This document shows, piece after piece, positions 45,997-55,451 of a DNA stretch of 64,000 nt. How positions within the stretch are numbered: the first letter of the stretch is position 1; the number at the start of each line of letters is the position of its first letter. Made by a program: the position numbers and the translations under genes. The stretch is from Desulfurococcaceae archaeon (GTDB taxonomy: Archaea > Thermoproteota > Thermoprotei_A > Sulfolobales > Ignisphaeraceae), in NCBI GenBank assembly GCA_020832925.1, contig JAJHRF010000004.1, positions 1 through 64,000 on the forward strand, in the 5' to 3' direction. The notes beneath the pieces were generated by a model, which did not search any database, was not told the origin of the DNA, and saw only the letters and a program-made list of their open reading frames with translations.

Positions 45997-47064
45997 TCAC
46001 AATCTACCCTGCTCTTGCTCTACTCTCTTCCTTATCTCCTCTATAGCTTTCCTCGGAAGTGTTAACGTAGGTTTTTCAGGCATAAGCCCTTGAGGTTTAA
46101 ACATAACTACAAAGATTATCACTAACCCGACGAGTATATATTCAAGCCATTCAGCTGCTATAGGTATAACCGATGTTATAACGTACTTGTACTGAATAAT
46201 AGCTGTTCTAGCTAATGTAAACAGTAGAACTCCTACTAATATACCAAGGTTATTACCTACACCACCAAGCATCATGAAAGCCCATGGCCAGAAAGTCCAT
46301 GTAAGCCTGGTATAGGAAGCTACATTCATCCTCCCTGTATATGTAGCCCATAGAGCTCCAGCTACAGCCGCTATAGCCCCCCCAATGACGAGTGTTTGTG
46401 CACGTGCTTTAACAATGTTTTTACCGTAGACTTCTGATGCTACCTCTGAATCCCTTATAGCTTTAAGCATTCTAACGAAAGGAGATCTTGCAAGTATTTC
46501 AGCGTAGATATAGATACTGATGGCAATCGTTAGCGTAATTAAGGCTGCTAACGATGAACTTCCACTACCTACGAATGCGAATGGGTTCACCATGTATACC
46601 CCTGCAGTCCCCCCGACGAGAGGTTGGTAGTTCCAAGCTATACTCGTAACTATTTCACCAAACGTTAGTAATGTGATTCCTAGGTACGATCCTTTTAGAC
46701 GAAGTGCTGGATATGCACATAGATAACCTATTACACCACCTGCTAAAGCTGCTAAAACAAGTGTTAAAATGAATACCGCTAACGAGAGTAAAAGGTTTTT
46801 CGAGAGGAAGTTGTTTATCTGAATAACGATCTTAGCGTTATACATATGGTCAGCATACTCAGCTCCATATGGAAGTCCTAGGTATAAAGCGAGAATTCTA
46901 CCAGGTACAGCTGCAGCTATTACAGCTCCTACAATGACAGCTAAAAGTCGTCCGAACTGGGGGATCCTTAAGTACCCTACCTCTATGTTTAAGCTTATAG
47001 TTACGATCAGACCTACCGCGAAGTTCATTATTATGAGCTCTACAAGAGGGTTCAACTCTATCAT
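45997..47064 (-). CDS. livM: Branched-chain amino-acid-type ABC permease LivM
   Basis: 355 residues with about nine spans. LKAIRDSEVASEVYGKNIVK is the EAA-like loop contacting the ATPases. Forms the pore with LivH. It overlaps livH by one base (ATGA-type junction). Long loop near 60-95 is external. Confidence 0.88.
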   Translation of the reverse strand: MIELNPLVELIIMNFAVGLIVTISLNIEVGYLRIPQFGRLLAVIVGAVIAAAVPGRILALYLGLPYGAEYADHMYNAKIVIQINNFLSKNLLLSLAVFILTLVLAALAGGVIGYLCAYPALRLKGSYLGITLLTFGEIVTSIAWNYQPLVGGTAGVYMVNPFAFVGSGSSSLAALITLTIAISIYIYAEILARSPFVRMLKAIRDSEVASEVYGKNIVKARAQTLVIGGAIAAVAGALWATYTGRMNVASYTRLTWTFWPWAFMMLGGVGNNLGILVGVLLFTLARTAIIQYKYVITSVIPIAAEWLEYILVGLVIIFVVMFKPQGLMPEKPTLTLPRKAIEEIRKRVEQEQGRL

Positions 47065-47987
47065 TATCTCAACCTCCTCTCAATAATAACTCCAAGACCC
47101 GAAGGCTTTATGAGTAGTGTTAGAACCATCATTGTAAGCGGTATAACCATTCTATAAGAGTTTATCCAGCTCCCTACAAGAGGTGCTAGAATTGGTGGTA
47201 TGAGGTACTCGCTCAACCCTACGAGGAAACCCCCTACAAAACATCCATATACCGTCTCTATACCTCCCACAATAGCGCCGGCAAAAAATGTTACAACAGT
47301 TTCCATACCTATCGTAGGTCCTCCAGCGAATACCAAGCTTAGAATACCACCTGAGAGCCCTGCTAATCCTCCTCCTAGAAACCACGAGAAAAGATACACA
47401 ATTTCAGGGTTTATACCTTGCAGTTGAGCAAGCTCTGGATTCTCTATAGTTGCCCTCATAGCTATACCTAGTTTTGTTCTAGAGAACATTATGTAGATAA
47501 ACAAGAACATGATGATAAATACTACGGGAGCTACAATCCACGCCAACCTTACCTCGAAATCGAGGATCTTTATACGAGGATCCCATGTCTCTAAAACAAA
47601 GCCTTTCGCAATACCGATCTTATGTGTATACATAAGGTAGTCAGCGAATATGTTGAGAAAAGCAAACAGTATTAGATCCACACCTAGTGTCGACATCATA
47701 AGGTTTATATCGGAAGCCTTAGCCATTATTAAACGTCTGTTAACAGTTACATAAGTAACTACACCTAGAAACCCTGAGAAAAGGAATGCTATTGGAAGAA
47801 ACAGTTCTGGTATGTATTTAGTGAACCAGAAGAATGCGAAAATTATGTAAACACCCCAGGCAACCATAGAGGCATGGGCGAAATTAAACGTTTTTGTAGC
47901 GTTATATATTATGGATATCCCTACAGCTCCAAGAGCTATACTTATCGAGTAAACTACAGCTTTAATAACTAGCGTAACATCGATCAC
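47064..47987 (-). CDS. livH: Branched-chain amino-acid-type ABC permease LivH
   Basis: 307 residues, about eight spans. The ATPase-contact loop is MRATIENPELAQLQGINPEI; GGPTIGMETVVTFFAGAIVG is the conserved membrane part. Paired with LivM. Their promoter lies in the 122 bases shared with the divergent substrate-binding protein gene. Confidence 0.88.
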   Translation of the reverse strand: MIDVTLVIKAVVYSISIALGAVGISIIYNATKTFNFAHASMVAWGVYIIFAFFWFTKYIPELFLPIAFLFSGFLGVVTYVTVNRRLIMAKASDINLMMSTLGVDLILFAFLNIFADYLMYTHKIGIAKGFVLETWDPRIKILDFEVRLAWIVAPVVFIIMFLFIYIMFSRTKLGIAMRATIENPELAQLQGINPEIVYLFSWFLGGGLAGLSGGILSLVFAGGPTIGMETVVTFFAGAIVGGIETVYGCFVGGFLVGLSEYLIPPILAPLVGSWINSYRMVIPLTMMVLTLLIKPSGLGVIIERRLR

Positions 47988-48109
47988 TCTTTACAACACC
48001 TACGCATCTATACCATCAACAGCAGGTTAAAAATTTTTGCTAAGTTATAAAACTTTATATACCTTTACTAAATAGGTTAGTATTATAAGAACTTGTATTG
48101 GGTGTAAAA

Positions 48110-49366
48110 ATGGCTATGAAAATAAGCCCTCTATACATAGCTATACTCGTGATAGCTATTGTGGTAGCCGGAATCATAGGATACTACTTTATAACTAGGA
48201 CTACAAGAGCTGAAGTTTATACAATCGGAGCTTTGTTACCGATATCAGGTCCGTTGGCATCTTTCGGTGCAGAATTAAAAACGATAATTGAGTATGCTGA
48301 ACAAGAGATAAATAGCTATCTACAATCGCAAGGCAGAAACTGGAGAATCCATTTCGTTATCGAGGATACAGCTGTAGACCCTAAGACACATCTAGAGAAG
48401 TTAATGGCTCTACACGCTACCGGTGTTAAGATATTCATAGGGGGTATATCTAGTGCAGAGCTTAGTGAAGCTCTTAGCTACTGTAATTCGAAAGGTATAT
48501 TGATAATATCTCCTTCATCAACATCTCCAGCTCTTGCTCTCCCAGACATGGCTTTGAGGTACGTACCTCCAGACCACGCGCAAGGTATCGCTATCGCTAG
48601 GATTCTCTGGGAGAGAGGTGCTCGCTGGCTTATAGTTATGTGGAGACGCGATACCTGGGGTGATGGATTAGCTGATGCAACTATCAAAGCTTTCGAGAGG
48701 ATATGTAAAGCTAGCGGAGAAAACTGCGGTATTTTGGAGCGTATACCTTACGATCCTAAAGCTAAGGAGTTCTCTCTAGAAGTTTCACAACTAGCTTCTG
48801 TAGTTGAAGATGTTGTTAAAAAGTATGGAAAAGATAAGATAGGTATTGCGTTGATATCTTTTGGAGAAGCTGAAGCTGTGTTCGCTGCCGCAAAGAACTA
48901 TCCAATTCTTAGCGAAGTTAAATGGCAAGGATCTGATGGTACAGCTAACATAGTTGAACTACTTAACCCAGGTGTTGTAGATATGGTTGTGAAAGTAGGT
49001 TTCTATAGCACTATGGCATCGCCAGAACTTACCGAGAAAGCAGATGTTGTGAAGAAGGTTATCCGTGAGAAACTCGGTAGAGATCCTATGGGTTACACAT
49101 ACTTTGCCTATGATATAGCTTGGACACTCGCATTAGCAATAGATCGTGCTGGTAAGTATGATCCTGTAGCTGTTAAAGAAGTTCTCGTTAACCAGATTTT
49201 GAAAGAGTATGTAGGGGCTTCAGGTAGAATTATACTAGATGAAAACGGTGATAGAGTTCCACTGAGATACGATATATGGGCTGTTGTTAAAGTTGGCGAT
49301 AAGTATGAATGGAAAGTTGTAGGAGTTTACGATGTTCTTAACGATGCTATAAAGTGGTATTCTTAA
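48110..49366 (+). CDS. livK: ABC substrate-binding protein, LivK type
   Basis: About 418 residues. An N-terminal span (IAILVIAIVVAGIIGYYFIT) anchors or exports it; the two-lobed periplasmic-binding domain (GALLPISGPLASFG, HLEKLMALHATGVKIFIGGI) is of the leucine/isoleucine/valine family. Such proteins also bind amides or urea. ATG at 48110 has GGGTG eight bases upstream; TTG at 48098 is also in frame. First gene of livK-livG-livF. Confidence 0.87.
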   Translation: MAMKISPLYIAILVIAIVVAGIIGYYFITRTTRAEVYTIGALLPISGPLASFGAELKTIIEYAEQEINSYLQSQGRNWRIHFVIEDTAVDPKTHLEKLMALHATGVKIFIGGISSAELSEALSYCNSKGILIISPSSTSPALALPDMALRYVPPDHAQGIAIARILWERGARWLIVMWRRDTWGDGLADATIKAFERICKASGENCGILERIPYDPKAKEFSLEVSQLASVVEDVVKKYGKDKIGIALISFGEAEAVFAAAKNYPILSEVKWQGSDGTANIVELLNPGVVDMVVKVGFYSTMASPELTEKADVVKKVIREKLGRDPMGYTYFAYDIAWTLALAIDRAGKYDPVAVKEVLVNQILKEYVGASGRIILDENGDRVPLRYDIWAVVKVGDKYEWKVVGVYDVLNDAIKWYS

Positions 49367-49469
49367 CAATAGCAGGTATTGAGCGATAAGTTTAAATAGC
49401 TTATCTCTTTTTAAACCTTTAGATATAGTGCTAAGTATATTATGAAGATATAAACAAAGGGATGATGTT

Positions 49470-50249
49470 ATGGATAATGCTGAATCTGTTCTAACAACGA
49501 TTGGGTTGACGAAGAGGTTTGGAGGATTAGTAGCATTAAATAATGTGAATATCAAGGTTAAGAGAAACTCCTTAACACTATTGATAGGGCCTAACGGAGC
49601 AGGTAAAACAACATTCATAAATACGTGTATAGGTGTTCTTAAACCTGATAAAGGTAAAGTTATCTTCTCACCAGACAACGGTAGTAGTTTGGATATAACT
49701 GGATGGCCTCCTCATAAAGTCTATAAGCTAGGATTTGTAAGGTCTTTCCAGATACCCCAGCCATTCCTCTCACTTACAGTTCTAGAGAATATCCTGACTG
49801 TTTTCAGTAGTAAAGGTGAGAACCCTCTATATGCTCCTATTAGACCTGTTTGGAGGAAGGTTGAGGAAGAGTATGTAGAGAAAGCTTTCAAAGTTCTTAA
49901 ACTAGTTGGTCTAGATAGCTACTGGGATATGCCTGCATATAAACTTGGAGCTGGACAGTTGAAGATGTTAGAAGTTGCAAGAGCTTTAGCTGCGAATGCT
50001 AAGCTTGTAGCTCTTGATGAACCTATAGGTGGTACTGATCCTGCTTACGCTAAATCTATTTTCGAAAAACTTAGAGCTATAAAGAGTTCTGTAGATATAA
50101 CGTTCCTAGTTGTCGAGCATAGAATAGATATTGCTCTACCTTTTGCAGACTACGTATACGCTATGGATAGAGGGAGTGTAATAGCTGAAGGATCTCCTTG
50201 GGAAATAAGTAAGAATCCGAAGGTTGTAGAGGTATACATCGGGGAATAG
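49470..50249 (+). CDS. livG: ABC transporter ATPase, LivG type
   Basis: 259 residues. Walker A GPNGAGKTT (about 43-51); signature LGAGQLKMLEVARAL (LGAGQ replaces LSGGQ, the form common in LivG); Walker B LVALDEPIGG; H-loop VVEHRID. Works with LivF on the cytoplasmic side of LivHM. Three bases separate it from livF. Confidence 0.92.
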   Translation: MDNAESVLTTIGLTKRFGGLVALNNVNIKVKRNSLTLLIGPNGAGKTTFINTCIGVLKPDKGKVIFSPDNGSSLDITGWPPHKVYKLGFVRSFQIPQPFLSLTVLENILTVFSSKGENPLYAPIRPVWRKVEEEYVEKAFKVLKLVGLDSYWDMPAYKLGAGQLKMLEVARALAANAKLVALDEPIGGTDPAYAKSIFEKLRAIKSSVDITFLVVEHRIDIALPFADYVYAMDRGSVIAEGSPWEISKNPKVVEVYIGE

Positions 50250-50252
50250 TTT

Positions 50253-50957
50253 TTGAGTATCTCAACTGTAAACCTTTCCTCAGGGTATGGTAAACTTAGA
50301 GTTCTATTCGATATAAATATCTCTATACCTCAAAATAGTGTAACAGCGATCGTAGGTCCTAATGGAGCAGGTAAAACAACTTTGTTGAATAGTATCTATG
50401 GGCTAGCCGATGTATTTGAAGGTAGAATTCTATTCGATGGGGTAGATATAACGAGATTCAAACCTTATAAAAGAGCTCGTCTAGGTATAGCTTATGTTCC
50501 TCAGATGTTCAACATATTCTCAGAGCTAACAGTATACGAAAACCTTGTTATAGCTGGGTATCTATTAGATAAGAAGGAGTTAAAGGAGAGAATAGATATT
50601 ATCCTAGACCTTTTCCCGAAGCTGGGAGAGTTTCTACATAGGAAAGCTGGTACACTGAGCGGTGGAGAGAGGAGGATGCTTGCAATAGCTATGGGGTTGA
50701 TGAAGAACCCTAGAGTACTACTCCTAGATGAAATCACAACAGATCTCGCACCAATAATAGTTAAGAAAGTACTCAATACTGTTATAGATATAAAGGATAA
50801 GCTGAAAGTAACAGTAGTACTTGTTGAACAGTATGTAAGAAGAGCTCTAGAGATAAGCGATAAAGTATACCTCTTAGTAAGCGGGAGAATAAGATTCGAA
50901 GGAAATCCTAAAGATCTTGAAAATAGTGAACTCGCGAAAATATACCTAGGACTATAG
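50253..50957 (+). CDS. livF: ABC transporter ATPase, LivF type
   Basis: 234 residues, TTG start. Walker A GPNGAGKTT (about 36-44), signature LSGGERRMLAIAMGLM, Walker B VLLLDEITTDLAP, and VVLVEQYVR as H-loop region with Gln replacing the usual His (VEQ is normal for LivF). Completes the five-part transporter with both permeases divergent. Confidence 0.92.
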   Translation: MSISTVNLSSGYGKLRVLFDINISIPQNSVTAIVGPNGAGKTTLLNSIYGLADVFEGRILFDGVDITRFKPYKRARLGIAYVPQMFNIFSELTVYENLVIAGYLLDKKELKERIDIILDLFPKLGEFLHRKAGTLSGGERRMLAIAMGLMKNPRVLLLDEITTDLAPIIVKKVLNTVIDIKDKLKVTVVLVEQYVRRALEISDKVYLLVSGRIRFEGNPKDLENSELAKIYLGL

Positions 50958-50995
50958 ATACACAATTACCTAGAGCTACCCTGATTTCGGGATAT

Positions 50996-51781
50996 CTAAT
51001 CTCTGAGCAACGCTATCAAATCCTCAACTAGTTTCCTCCTCAACTCCTTGTCGACAACATTTTTGTATTGTTTAGCTATTTCGAGAACCTTACCTAGTTT
51101 ATACTCGTTCAGCTTAACTATATCTCTAACCTTAGTACCCTCGATAACGCCGTTGATTAAGAAGTTTACGATTTTGGTGATGTTTAAAGGTTTAAGACTT
51201 ATCTTAGCGGATTCGAAGTCTATGAATATAGGTTCGTCAGGTTTACAACATCTATAGATAACCTGTTTAAGAGGTTTCGAAATCTCGGCAAGATCTATAC
51301 CTAGTAGATCTAGTTCTAAAGCTCCTTTAAGAAGATTTATCAAACCTATTGAAACTGTTTCAATGCTATATCTATTTATTACTACGAATTTCTCTAGAGT
51401 ACACCCATCAACATACTCTCTCAAAAGGAAATCCCTTGAATATGCATATACCTTAGGTGTAAATCTTGATACAGCTTTCTCAAGAAGAAACCCTTCGTAC
51501 TCTAACGACAATCTTTTAGAGTCAACTCTCCTAATCTTTAAACCAATATCTCCATATACAGCATGATGTGCAAGAACAATAACAGATGCATGACCTTTAC
51601 CAACAACACGTACACCATTCCAAAGAACAACATCTCCAAAACTATACATATACTCAATACCTAACTTCGTAAGTTCTTCAACTCTACTCCTACAACAAAC
51701 ATCATCAAAACTAGGAAAACATACAACTCTACAAAGATTCTCCTTATCTAAAACATCATAACTATAAGATCTACAAAACAT
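50996..51781 (-). CDS. Archaeal serine/threonine kinase-like protein (COG2112)
   Basis: 261 residues. VVGKGHASVIVLAHH is the glycine-rich loop, GLKIRRVDSKRLSLEYE carries the ATP-binding Lys, and IFIDFESAKIS corresponds to the DFG-like metal motif (D-F-E). The usual catalytic loop HxDxxxxN lies around GIDLAEISKPL and is short, as in this archaeal group. Phosphorylates unknown targets. Convergent with livF. Confidence 0.75.
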   Translation of the reverse strand: MFCRSYSYDVLDKENLCRVVCFPSFDDVCCRSRVEELTKLGIEYMYSFGDVVLWNGVRVVGKGHASVIVLAHHAVYGDIGLKIRRVDSKRLSLEYEGFLLEKAVSRFTPKVYAYSRDFLLREYVDGCTLEKFVVINRYSIETVSIGLINLLKGALELDLLGIDLAEISKPLKQVIYRCCKPDEPIFIDFESAKISLKPLNITKIVNFLINGVIEGTKVRDIVKLNEYKLGKVLEIAKQYKNVVDKELRRKLVEDLIALLRD

Positions 51782-51866
51782 ACCGAGTCAAACCGAGTTA
51801 ACTATACCTAAAACAGAATAAGAATAAATATATCAAAAACATAACGCTAAATAACTATGGAGAGAA

Positions 51867-51917
51867 TCAGACTCGGGTTCTTACATCACATCTCAGTAGA
51901 GGCGAGCCTAACATCAT
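51867..51917 (-). ncRNA. C/D box sRNA, candidate 5, minus strand
   Basis: Reading the minus strand from 51917: C ATGATGT (51917-51911), 14-base guide, D' CTGA (51896-51893), three-base spacer, C' GTGATGT (51889-51883), 12-base guide AAGAACCCGAGT (51882-51871), D CTGA (51870-51867). No strong end stem is seen. A 61-codon open frame on the other strand covers it and is probably not a gene. Confidence 0.6.
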
Positions 51918-52054
51918 CAACACACCTATATTACAGTATAACTAGAGATAAGCTTTTCACTAAACTAACACAGTATATAATAGAAAGAAATATAAAACAT
52001 GTTACACAGATAGCCTACACACAGCCATCACAATCAACATAAATAACTAAAATA

Positions 52055-52063
52055 CTTTAAAAC
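52055..52063 (+). promoter_or_regulatory. TATA box of tRNA-Arg
   Basis: CTTTAAAAC is centred 25 bases before the tRNA 5' end, as expected for archaeal promoters. Confidence 0.6.
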
Positions 52064-52083
52064 AAGACAAGAGATATAGAGAA

Positions 52084-52162
52084 GGGCCCGTAGCTCAGCC
52101 AGGATTAGAGCGCCGGCCTTCGGAGCCGGTGGTCCGGGGTTCAAATCCCCGCGGGCCCGCCA
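52084..52162 (+). tRNA. tRNA-Arg (anticodon TCG), CCA encoded
   Basis: Cloverleaf with acceptor stem GGGCCCG/CGGGCCC, anticodon loop CTTCGGA giving TCG, T loop GTTCAAATC, discriminator G and encoded CCA at 52160-52162. No intron. Pseudogene DNA follows its 3' end. Confidence 0.95.
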
Positions 52163-52391
52163 CACAAATAATATAGATGTAAAGTAGAGGAGTTGATTCT
52201 GCTAACTTCTATGTACTTATTTCTCTCCTAGCTATGCAGTTGAATAGTTAGGAACTCATCCTTCTCCTTCCCTGTTAAGCTAATGATTTGATATTGTGAA
52301 GCTTTTTACCTAGCCTATTAAATGTTGAGTTGATGTGGGTAAAGCTTAAAGTTATCTTGAATTTGTTCTTCTTCATATTAGAGGTGTAATT

Positions 52392-52559
52392 ATGAGGTTA
52401 AAGAGTGAGAGAAGAAGTATTGTTAAATGCCCTAGACGTGGTTTCGAGTTCGATATCTTTTATACAAGGGTATTGACATGTATTAGCTGTGTAATAGTTG
52501 TTAGATGATGTCAATACATTAGATATTCTCGATGTGGTTATGAATGGCTACTAAGATAA
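52392..52559 (+). pseudogene. Small zinc-ribbon protein, decayed
   Basis: A frame of 56 codons reads VKCPRRGFEFDIFYTRVLTC then ISCVIVVR, a TGA at codon 39 (52506), and CQYIRYSRCGYEWLLR. It matches a small archaeal two-knuckle zinc ribbon (KCPRCGFEFD...C..C...KCPKCGYEW); two of the expected cysteines are now Arg and Tyr. Similar proteins often lie next to feoAB iron-transport genes, which are absent here. GAGGTG precedes the ATG. The rest of 52163-52680 holds nothing recognised. Confidence 0.55.
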
Positions 52560-52680
52560 TGATTTTACCCAGGTCTCGATTTCCCTTCGCCATGAATTTA
52601 CGAAGCGAACTTGAACACTAAATAATCATCAGGAAACTTAGCTGTTTTGAGAATTGATTAGAGGGAGCTCTGCAAAAGAT

Positions 52681-54210
52681 TTAGCTTCCTTTCAGAATAG
52701 CGGCTCTAATTATGTCTTCTTCTTTTGCTTGTTCACGTGTAAACTCTGCTACTATTCTACCTTCCCTCATTACGAGTATCCTATCGCTCATATTTATGAT
52801 CTCTGGGAGTTCTGATGATATCAATATTATTGCTTTTCCTTCTCTCGCAAAATCGACCATGAGCTTCCTAATCTCTACTTTCGTACCTACATCTATACCG
52901 TGTGTCGGTTCATCGAGTATTAGCACATCTGCTTTTGCTGCAAGGAGTTTTGCTATAGCAACTTTCTGTCTATTTCCACCGCTGAGATACATAGCTTTTC
53001 TATTAGGATCTCTAGGAACTATCCTGAGGCTATCTATGAATTTTAATGCGAGATCTTTTTCAGATGAGGTATCTATAGGTGATACTAAACCTATGTCAGT
53101 TCTTTTAATACTTTGGATTATTGGTAGAGCTATGTTTTCTCTTATTGAGAGCAGGTATACTAGAGCGAGTTTCCAGTCTTCGGGGAGATAAGCTATACCA
53201 TACCTAAAAGCGTCCAAGGGTTTCTCGATATTAACTCTTACCCCTTTCACATATATCTCCCCTTCTTTCTTAGGCCTATAACCAATTAATGTTAAAGCCA
53301 TTTCTGTTCTTCCAGAACCAACAATTCCATATATACCTAGGATCTCACCTCTTCTCACATAGAATGAAGCATTCTTAACCATTCCGTAGAGATCAGATAG
53401 GTTTCGTACCTCGAGAACCGTCTCTCCTATAGGTACTTTCTCCTTCGGGAAGAACTCCTTTATCTCTCTAGCAATCATAGCCTTGATGATCTCGTTCAAA
53501 TCAAATCTACTTCTATCGAATTCAGCAACTATCTCTCCATCCCTCATAACGTAGATCCTATCAGCAACCCTCACAACCTCCTCGATCTTATGACTAACAA
53601 ATATCATCGAGATACCTCTAGACTTTAGCTTAACCATGATATCGAGTAAACGTTCAACTTCTATAGGTCCTAAAGCAGATGTAGGTTCATCTAATGCAAT
53701 AAGCTTAGCTTTAAAATGTAGAGCTCTAGCAATAAGAGTTATCTGTGCAATAGCTGTCCCAACCTTTTCACCTCTAATCCTGGGATCGATATCGATACCC
53801 AGCTCATTCAGCAATTGCTTAGCTATATCAAGTTCGCTACGAACTTCTTTTAAAGAGAATAACCCTCTACCCTCCATCCCCAAGAATATGTTGTCCATTA
53901 TAGATAAGTTTTTCACAAGCACAATATCTTGAGGTACATACATAATCCCATTCTTAAGAGCTTCCGAAGGTGAACGAAAATCTACTGAACGACCAAACCA
54001 GAAAATTTTACCGCTATCCTTCCTAATAACACCTGTTATACACTTCAATAACGTAGATTTACCTGCCCCATTCTCACCTACAAGCCCTACTATCTCCCCT
54101 TCGAAAATCTTTATAGAAGCACCTTTAACAGCTACTACTCCTGGAAATCTTTTCCACAGATTTTCAACTACTAGAATCGGTTGAAAAGAACTACTACGTA
54201 CAGTACTCAT
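52681..54210 (-). CDS. CUT2-type sugar ABC transporter, tandem ATPase (RbsA/MglA-like)
   Basis: About 509 residues with two ABC domains. First: Walker A GENGAGKSTLL, signature-like VGTAIAQITLIARAL, Walker B LIALDEPTSALG. Second: GIVGSGRTEMA as a degenerate P-loop, YLSGGNRQKVAIAKLL, VLILDEPTHGIDVG. The fused pair is typical of ribose/galactose importers. ATG at 54210 with GGTG before it is favoured. Divergent from the permease and binding-protein genes. Confidence 0.9.
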   Translation of the reverse strand: MSTVRSSSFQPILVVENLWKRFPGVVAVKGASIKIFEGEIVGLVGENGAGKSTLLKCITGVIRKDSGKIFWFGRSVDFRSPSEALKNGIMYVPQDIVLVKNLSIMDNIFLGMEGRGLFSLKEVRSELDIAKQLLNELGIDIDPRIRGEKVGTAIAQITLIARALHFKAKLIALDEPTSALGPIEVERLLDIMVKLKSRGISMIFVSHKIEEVVRVADRIYVMRDGEIVAEFDRSRFDLNEIIKAMIAREIKEFFPKEKVPIGETVLEVRNLSDLYGMVKNASFYVRRGEILGIYGIVGSGRTEMALTLIGYRPKKEGEIYVKGVRVNIEKPLDAFRYGIAYLPEDWKLALVYLLSIRENIALPIIQSIKRTDIGLVSPIDTSSEKDLALKFIDSLRIVPRDPNRKAMYLSGGNRQKVAIAKLLAAKADVLILDEPTHGIDVGTKVEIRKLMVDFAREGKAIILISSELPEIINMSDRILVMREGRIVAEFTREQAKEEDIIRAAILKGS

Positions 54211-54368
54211 GATGAACACCCTTAACATTCAGTAATTTGTACATAGTAAATCGTTTAAAAATCTTTAAGAGTTTTTCTGGTGGTGAGAGTTTAGATAGTG
54301 AATGTAAAAGTTAAGATAAGTTTATTAAGAAGTTCTATAGAATTGCTATCCTTAGCAGGTGTTATGCT

Positions 54369-55343
54369 TTGAGTATAAGGTTAGAGGATGTTGTTAGAGG
54401 AAGGGTACCTATATTCAATATTGTTCTAGCTATAGTAATTATATCACTTATCACAGGTTTTATTAACCCTAAGTTCTGGGAACCCTCGAATTGGCAAGTA
54501 TTGCTCACATGGTTCTTAGGTTTAAGTGTTCTAGCTATGGGGGAATCTATGGTTTTAATCTCTGGAGGTATTGATCTATCTGTAGGTTCTATTGCATCAG
54601 CTGTTTCAATGATCTTAGCGTTGATCATTAAGAATGTTACATGGATTCCTGTGACAGAGAGGATCGTTATAGCGATAATTGTAACGTTAATTTTTGGTGC
54701 AAGTGTAGGGTTATTCCATGGAGTAGTTGTAAGTATTTTCTCCCCACCTCTCCCACAGATAATGCCTGCCTTCATCATAACCTTAGCTAGCTTAATATTT
54801 TGGGGAGGTTTTTCAAGCGCTATTACACTTGGATGGCCTATAACACTTCACGAATTCCCAACTTTAGCTGTGATAGGGCAGCCTTGGATCCTTGCATTGA
54901 TATTAATCATAGTTGGAAGTACCACGATATTTATACAGAGATACACTATTGTTGGTAGATATCTATACGCTATTGGAGGAAATATTGAGGTAGCTAGATT
55001 AAGCGGTGTACCAATAAATAAGTCTAGGCTTTTCGCATACTCTTACAGCGGTATTTGTGCAGCTATAGCAGGTATAGTATTTACATCTCTTATGATGACA
55101 GGTTACCCAGGTGTTGGAAAAGGTCAAGAGCTATACGCAATAGCTTCAAACGTTATAGGTGGAGTAAGTTTAGCAGGTGGTGAAGGAATAGCCCTCGGAT
55201 CCGTTATAGGAGCTTTTCTTATAACGTTAATAAGAAATGCTCTTGTATTAACAGGTGTTTCCCCATATTGGTACGACCCTGTAACAGGTGTTATACTAGC
55301 TGTAGCAGTTGCAATAGATCTTTATAGGAGAAGAGGTAGGTAA
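54369..55343 (+). CDS. CUT2-type sugar ABC transporter permease (RbsC-like)
   Basis: 324 residues, about nine spans, TTG start with AGGTG before it. MVLISGGIDLSVGSIASAVS near the start and GRYLYAIGGNIEVARLSGVP, the ATPase-contact loop, are family motifs. It would pair with itself to form the pore. Followed after 108 bases by the binding protein. Confidence 0.9.
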   Translation: MSIRLEDVVRGRVPIFNIVLAIVIISLITGFINPKFWEPSNWQVLLTWFLGLSVLAMGESMVLISGGIDLSVGSIASAVSMILALIIKNVTWIPVTERIVIAIIVTLIFGASVGLFHGVVVSIFSPPLPQIMPAFIITLASLIFWGGFSSAITLGWPITLHEFPTLAVIGQPWILALILIIVGSTTIFIQRYTIVGRYLYAIGGNIEVARLSGVPINKSRLFAYSYSGICAAIAGIVFTSLMMTGYPGVGKGQELYAIASNVIGGVSLAGGEGIALGSVIGAFLITLIRNALVLTGVSPYWYDPVTGVILAVAVAIDLYRRRGR

Positions 55344-55451
55344 AACGTTAACTTGTCAAAACTTTTTCTAACTTCTATCCATACAGCAATGGTGATGTTC
55401 ATATAGAAATTTTAGCCTAATTTACGTAGTTTCCCTTGGGGGTAAAAAATT

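Noticed and set aside
51857-52042. Possible 61-residue gene
   Set aside because: No ribosome site, low-complexity product, and it covers a better-supported antisense sRNA candidate.
52470-52517. 10-bp inverted repeat GTATTGACAT/ATGTCAATAC
   Set aside because: It lies inside the zinc-ribbon pseudogene and no function is suggested; probably chance.
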